Positions 5,672-7,479 of a DNA stretch of 7,479 bases are shown one piece after another. Both the position numbers and the translations under genes were made by a program. The stretch is from Oscillospiraceae bacterium (GTDB lineage Bacteria > Bacillota > Clostridia > Oscillospirales > Ruminococcaceae), in contig JAFOYK010000183.1 of assembly GCA_017424665.1 (NCBI GenBank), positions 1 through 7,479 of the forward strand, read 5' to 3'. The notes under the pieces were generated by a model, which did not search any database, was not told where the DNA came from, and saw nothing but the letters and a program-made list of their open reading frames with translations. Each line of letters begins with the position of its first letter. Within the stretch, counting starts at the first letter, position 1.

Positions 5672-7066
5672 ATGAAAACAGAGAGCAAATATATCGAAAC
5701 GCCTAAAATAGGCTGGGCGGAAAAATTCGGTTTCGGAACTTTTTCCACCGCCAGCAACGTTGTTTTTAACTTTAAGGATCTTTTCTATCTCTTTTTCCTT
5801 ACCAACGTAATGGGAATTAAAATTGAGCACGCCGGAATGATAACCGCCCTCGGAATTGTCTGGGACGCGGTGAACGATCCGCTTGTCGGCTATTGGGCAG
5901 TTAATCACACCTTCAAAAACGGCGAAAAATGCCGCCCCTTTGCCCTTTGGTGTGCTGTTCCCTGGGCGGTGACCGTTGTTCTGATGTTCACCTGTTTCGA
6001 CGTTGCCTACGGAATGAAGCTTGCAATAGCCATAGCTATATATTTCCTTTTCGAACTTTTCAACACCTTTGCCGCAATTCCTTATAACAGCATGGGCGGC
6101 CTTGCAACCAACCGCGATTCCGACAGAAGAGCCATAAACGTTGCCCGTAACCTTGGCGGATGCGTCGGCAGCGGAATCGGCGGCGTTACGCTTTATCCTC
6201 TTCTCGACCTTTTCGGCGGTCTTGACGCAAACGGAAACGTTATGGCAAACGAAGCCGGCCAGACGGCATTTGTTTATGCCGCGGCGGTTATGGGCGCTAT
6301 CTGCATCATCGGAAGCTTTGCCCACTATTTCACCACCAAAGAAAGAATCCAGCAGGAAGAGGAAGACGATTCCAAGCTCGGAATAGTCGAAGTTTTCAGA
6401 ATGCTCCTTTCCTGCAAAAGCTGGGTCATGAACGCCCTTTATATAATCGTTTACGGAATCCTGAACCTTCTCATCATGAGCAACGTAAACTATTACGCAA
6501 CCTATATCCTCGGTTCCGCTTCTTCCGCAACACCCATTATGGCGGTTTTCCTTGCAACTTCCGTTATCGGAACGGTTCTTTGCATTCCCGTTGATAAGAA
6601 GATTGGAAGAAGAAACACCATGATCCTCGGCGCGGCAATTTACCTTGTGGGTAAAATTCCGTTCCTCATCAACCCCTATTCCATAGTCACCATTTACATC
6701 AACGGAATCACCGTTGCGGTTGCCATGGCTTTTGCTTTTGTTCTTTTCAACACCAACCGCAACAACCTTTCCGACCTTATCGAATTCAGAAGCGGAAGAA
6801 GAATCGACAGCCTTGTTTCCACCTGCGATAACCTTGCGGCAAAACTTTCCAAAGCCGCCGTTAACCTTGGAATGACCGCCGCTCTCGGCGCAGCCGGATT
6901 CAACGCCGACCTTCCCGTTCAGCCCGAAAGCGCAAACGAAACCATCTGCGCTCTTCTCGGCTGGGTTCCGATGATTTTCGCGGCAATCATGCTTGTTATA
7001 GCTTTCTTCCACCCCATTGAAAAAGAAATGGCTGAAATGAGAAAAATCCAGAAAGGCGAAGAATAA
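5672..7066 (+). CDS. GPH-family (MelB-like) cation symporter
   Basis: Integral membrane transporter of the major facilitator superfamily, glycoside-pentoside-hexuronide:cation symporter family, at 464 residues a typical length. About twelve hydrophobic segments are visible, split by a charged cytoplasmic loop near residues 221-237 (TTKERIQQEEEDDSK). Family signatures include WDAVNDPLVG (64-73), where D65 and D69 correspond to the two helix-II cation-site aspartates of MelB. EKCRPFALW follows in the next loop, and near the C-terminal half is NNLSDLIEFRSGRRIDSL, the counterpart of the family's D-x-x-(D/E)(Y/F)-x-(E/R)-x-x-(T/S)G-(K/R)R motif. The substrate cannot be read from sequence: a sugar or glycoside is the family norm, but the next gene is a peptidase. 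Translation starts at the ATG after a modest GGGGAT site. It is first in its transcription unit, with its own extended -10 promoter. Confidence 0.85.
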   Translation: MKTESKYIETPKIGWAEKFGFGTFSTASNVVFNFKDLFYLFFLTNVMGIKIEHAGMITALGIVWDAVNDPLVGYWAVNHTFKNGEKCRPFALWCAVPWAVTVVLMFTCFDVAYGMKLAIAIAIYFLFELFNTFAAIPYNSMGGLATNRDSDRRAINVARNLGGCVGSGIGGVTLYPLLDLFGGLDANGNVMANEAGQTAFVYAAAVMGAICIIGSFAHYFTTKERIQQEEEDDSKLGIVEVFRMLLSCKSWVMNALYIIVYGILNLLIMSNVNYYATYILGSASSATPIMAVFLATSVIGTVLCIPVDKKIGRRNTMILGAAIYLVGKIPFLINPYSIVTIYINGITVAVAMAFAFVLFNTNRNNLSDLIEFRSGRRIDSLVSTCDNLAAKLSKAAVNLGMTAALGAAGFNADLPVQPESANETICALLGWVPMIFAAIMLVIAFFHPIEKEMAEMRKIQKGEE

Positions 7067-7072
7067 AGGAGG
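7067..7072 (+). promoter_or_regulatory. Ribosome binding site of the M20 peptidase gene
   Basis: AGGAGG lies six bases before the ATG at 7079 and directly after the transporter's TAA stop (7064-7066). It fixes this Met, rather than the internal Met at codon 25, as the start, so the hydrophobic N-terminal segment is part of the protein. Confidence 0.8.
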
Positions 7073-7078
7073 ATAAAA

Positions 7079-7479
7079 ATGCAGTATATAATTTTCGGAA
7101 TCCTCGGAATAATTGCGGTCCTTCTCGGAATCGCCGTTATTCGCACCCTTATGATAAAAGCGCCGGCCATCGGCGAATGCAAAACCAAAATTTCAGAAGA
7201 GGAAATTGAAACCGCCGCAAAAAAACTCGGCGATATGGTAAGAGTTCCAACCGTTTCCAAAAACGAGGACGAGGACCTTTCCCAGTTTTATAAATATCAC
7301 GAAGTTTTGGAAGAACTTTTCCCGAACGTTCACAAAACCTTTGAAAAAACCGTTCTTAACGGAACTTTGCTTTTTAAATGGCAGGGAACCGACCCTTCCA
7401 GAAGACCTATTCTTTTCATGGGACACCAGGACGTTGTTCCCGCAAACGACCACGGCTGGAAATGCCCGGCTTACAGCGG
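7079..7479 (+). CDS. Membrane-anchored M20 peptidase, carboxypeptidase S type (partial)
   Basis: The first 133 codons of a zinc metallopeptidase that continues past the window. Residues 1-25 form a hydrophobic transmembrane segment or uncleaved anchor, with R22 and K27 just after it. A helical region follows (ISEEEIETAAKKLGDMVRVPTVS), typical of the M20 N-terminus in carboxypeptidase S/Gly-Xaa carboxypeptidase relatives (yeast CPS1, animal PM20D1). At residues 114-121 is MGHQDVVP, where H116 should be a zinc ligand and D118 the catalytic-site aspartate. It is followed by HGWKCPAYSG, matching the family's W-x-x-x-P-(F/Y)-(S/A)G. Relatives hydrolyse C-terminal or N-acyl amino acid bonds. Positive charges after the anchor suggest the catalytic domain could face the cytoplasm, but this is weak. 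It follows the transporter by 12 bases, so the two are probably co-transcribed. The rest of the metal site lies outside the window. Confidence 0.8.
   Translation, partial: MQYIIFGILGIIAVLLGIAVIRTLMIKAPAIGECKTKISEEEIETAAKKLGDMVRVPTVSKNEDEDLSQFYKYHEVLEELFPNVHKTFEKTVLNGTLLFKWQGTDPSRRPILFMGHQDVVPANDHGWKCPAYS

Overview
This window looks like chromosomal DNA from a strictly anaerobic, fermentative member of the Firmicutes, most likely a gut-type clostridium. Three things suggest this: a three-gene NAD(H)-linked [FeFe]-hydrogenase operon, strong purine-rich ribosome binding sites (GGAGG/AGGGGG), and sharp TATAAT-type promoters in AT-rich spacers. The lineage is inferred from gene types and signals only; no database search was possible. 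The genes share a marked codon bias: TTA, CTA and TCA are almost absent.

Layout. Positions 16-1026 (minus strand) encode an FAD-dependent dehydrogenase of the uncharacterised COG2509 type. It appears cut short, because family similarity and the local codon bias both stop near position 108 and unrelated sequence runs to the window edge. Positions 1027-1365 form a 339-base divergent control region. It has a well-formed promoter for each direction, two sites resembling binding sites of the NADH-sensing repressor Rex (one next to each promoter), and a hairpin in the hydrogenase leader.

Positions 1366-5506 hold the hydrogenase operon: a NuoE-like [2Fe-2S] subunit, a NuoF-like flavoprotein flanked by extra iron-sulfur domains, and the H-cluster catalytic subunit. 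They are tightly spaced (one ATGA overlap, then a 14-base gap), and a strong 16-bp stem-loop terminator follows. Together they should form a soluble cytoplasmic complex linking NAD(H), and possibly ferredoxin, to H2. The HydE/F/G maturases needed to build the H-cluster are not in the window and must be encoded elsewhere.

Positions 5602-7479 form a second transcription unit with its own extended -10 promoter. It encodes a 12-helix GPH-family (MelB-like) cation symporter, followed after 12 bases by the start of a membrane-anchored M20 metallopeptidase of the carboxypeptidase S type, which runs off the window.

No RNA genes, CRISPR array or complete insertion sequence were seen. I found no clearly new system. 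The points most worth checking are the paired Rex-like sites, the sequence break near position 108, and the Ser in the first H-cluster motif.
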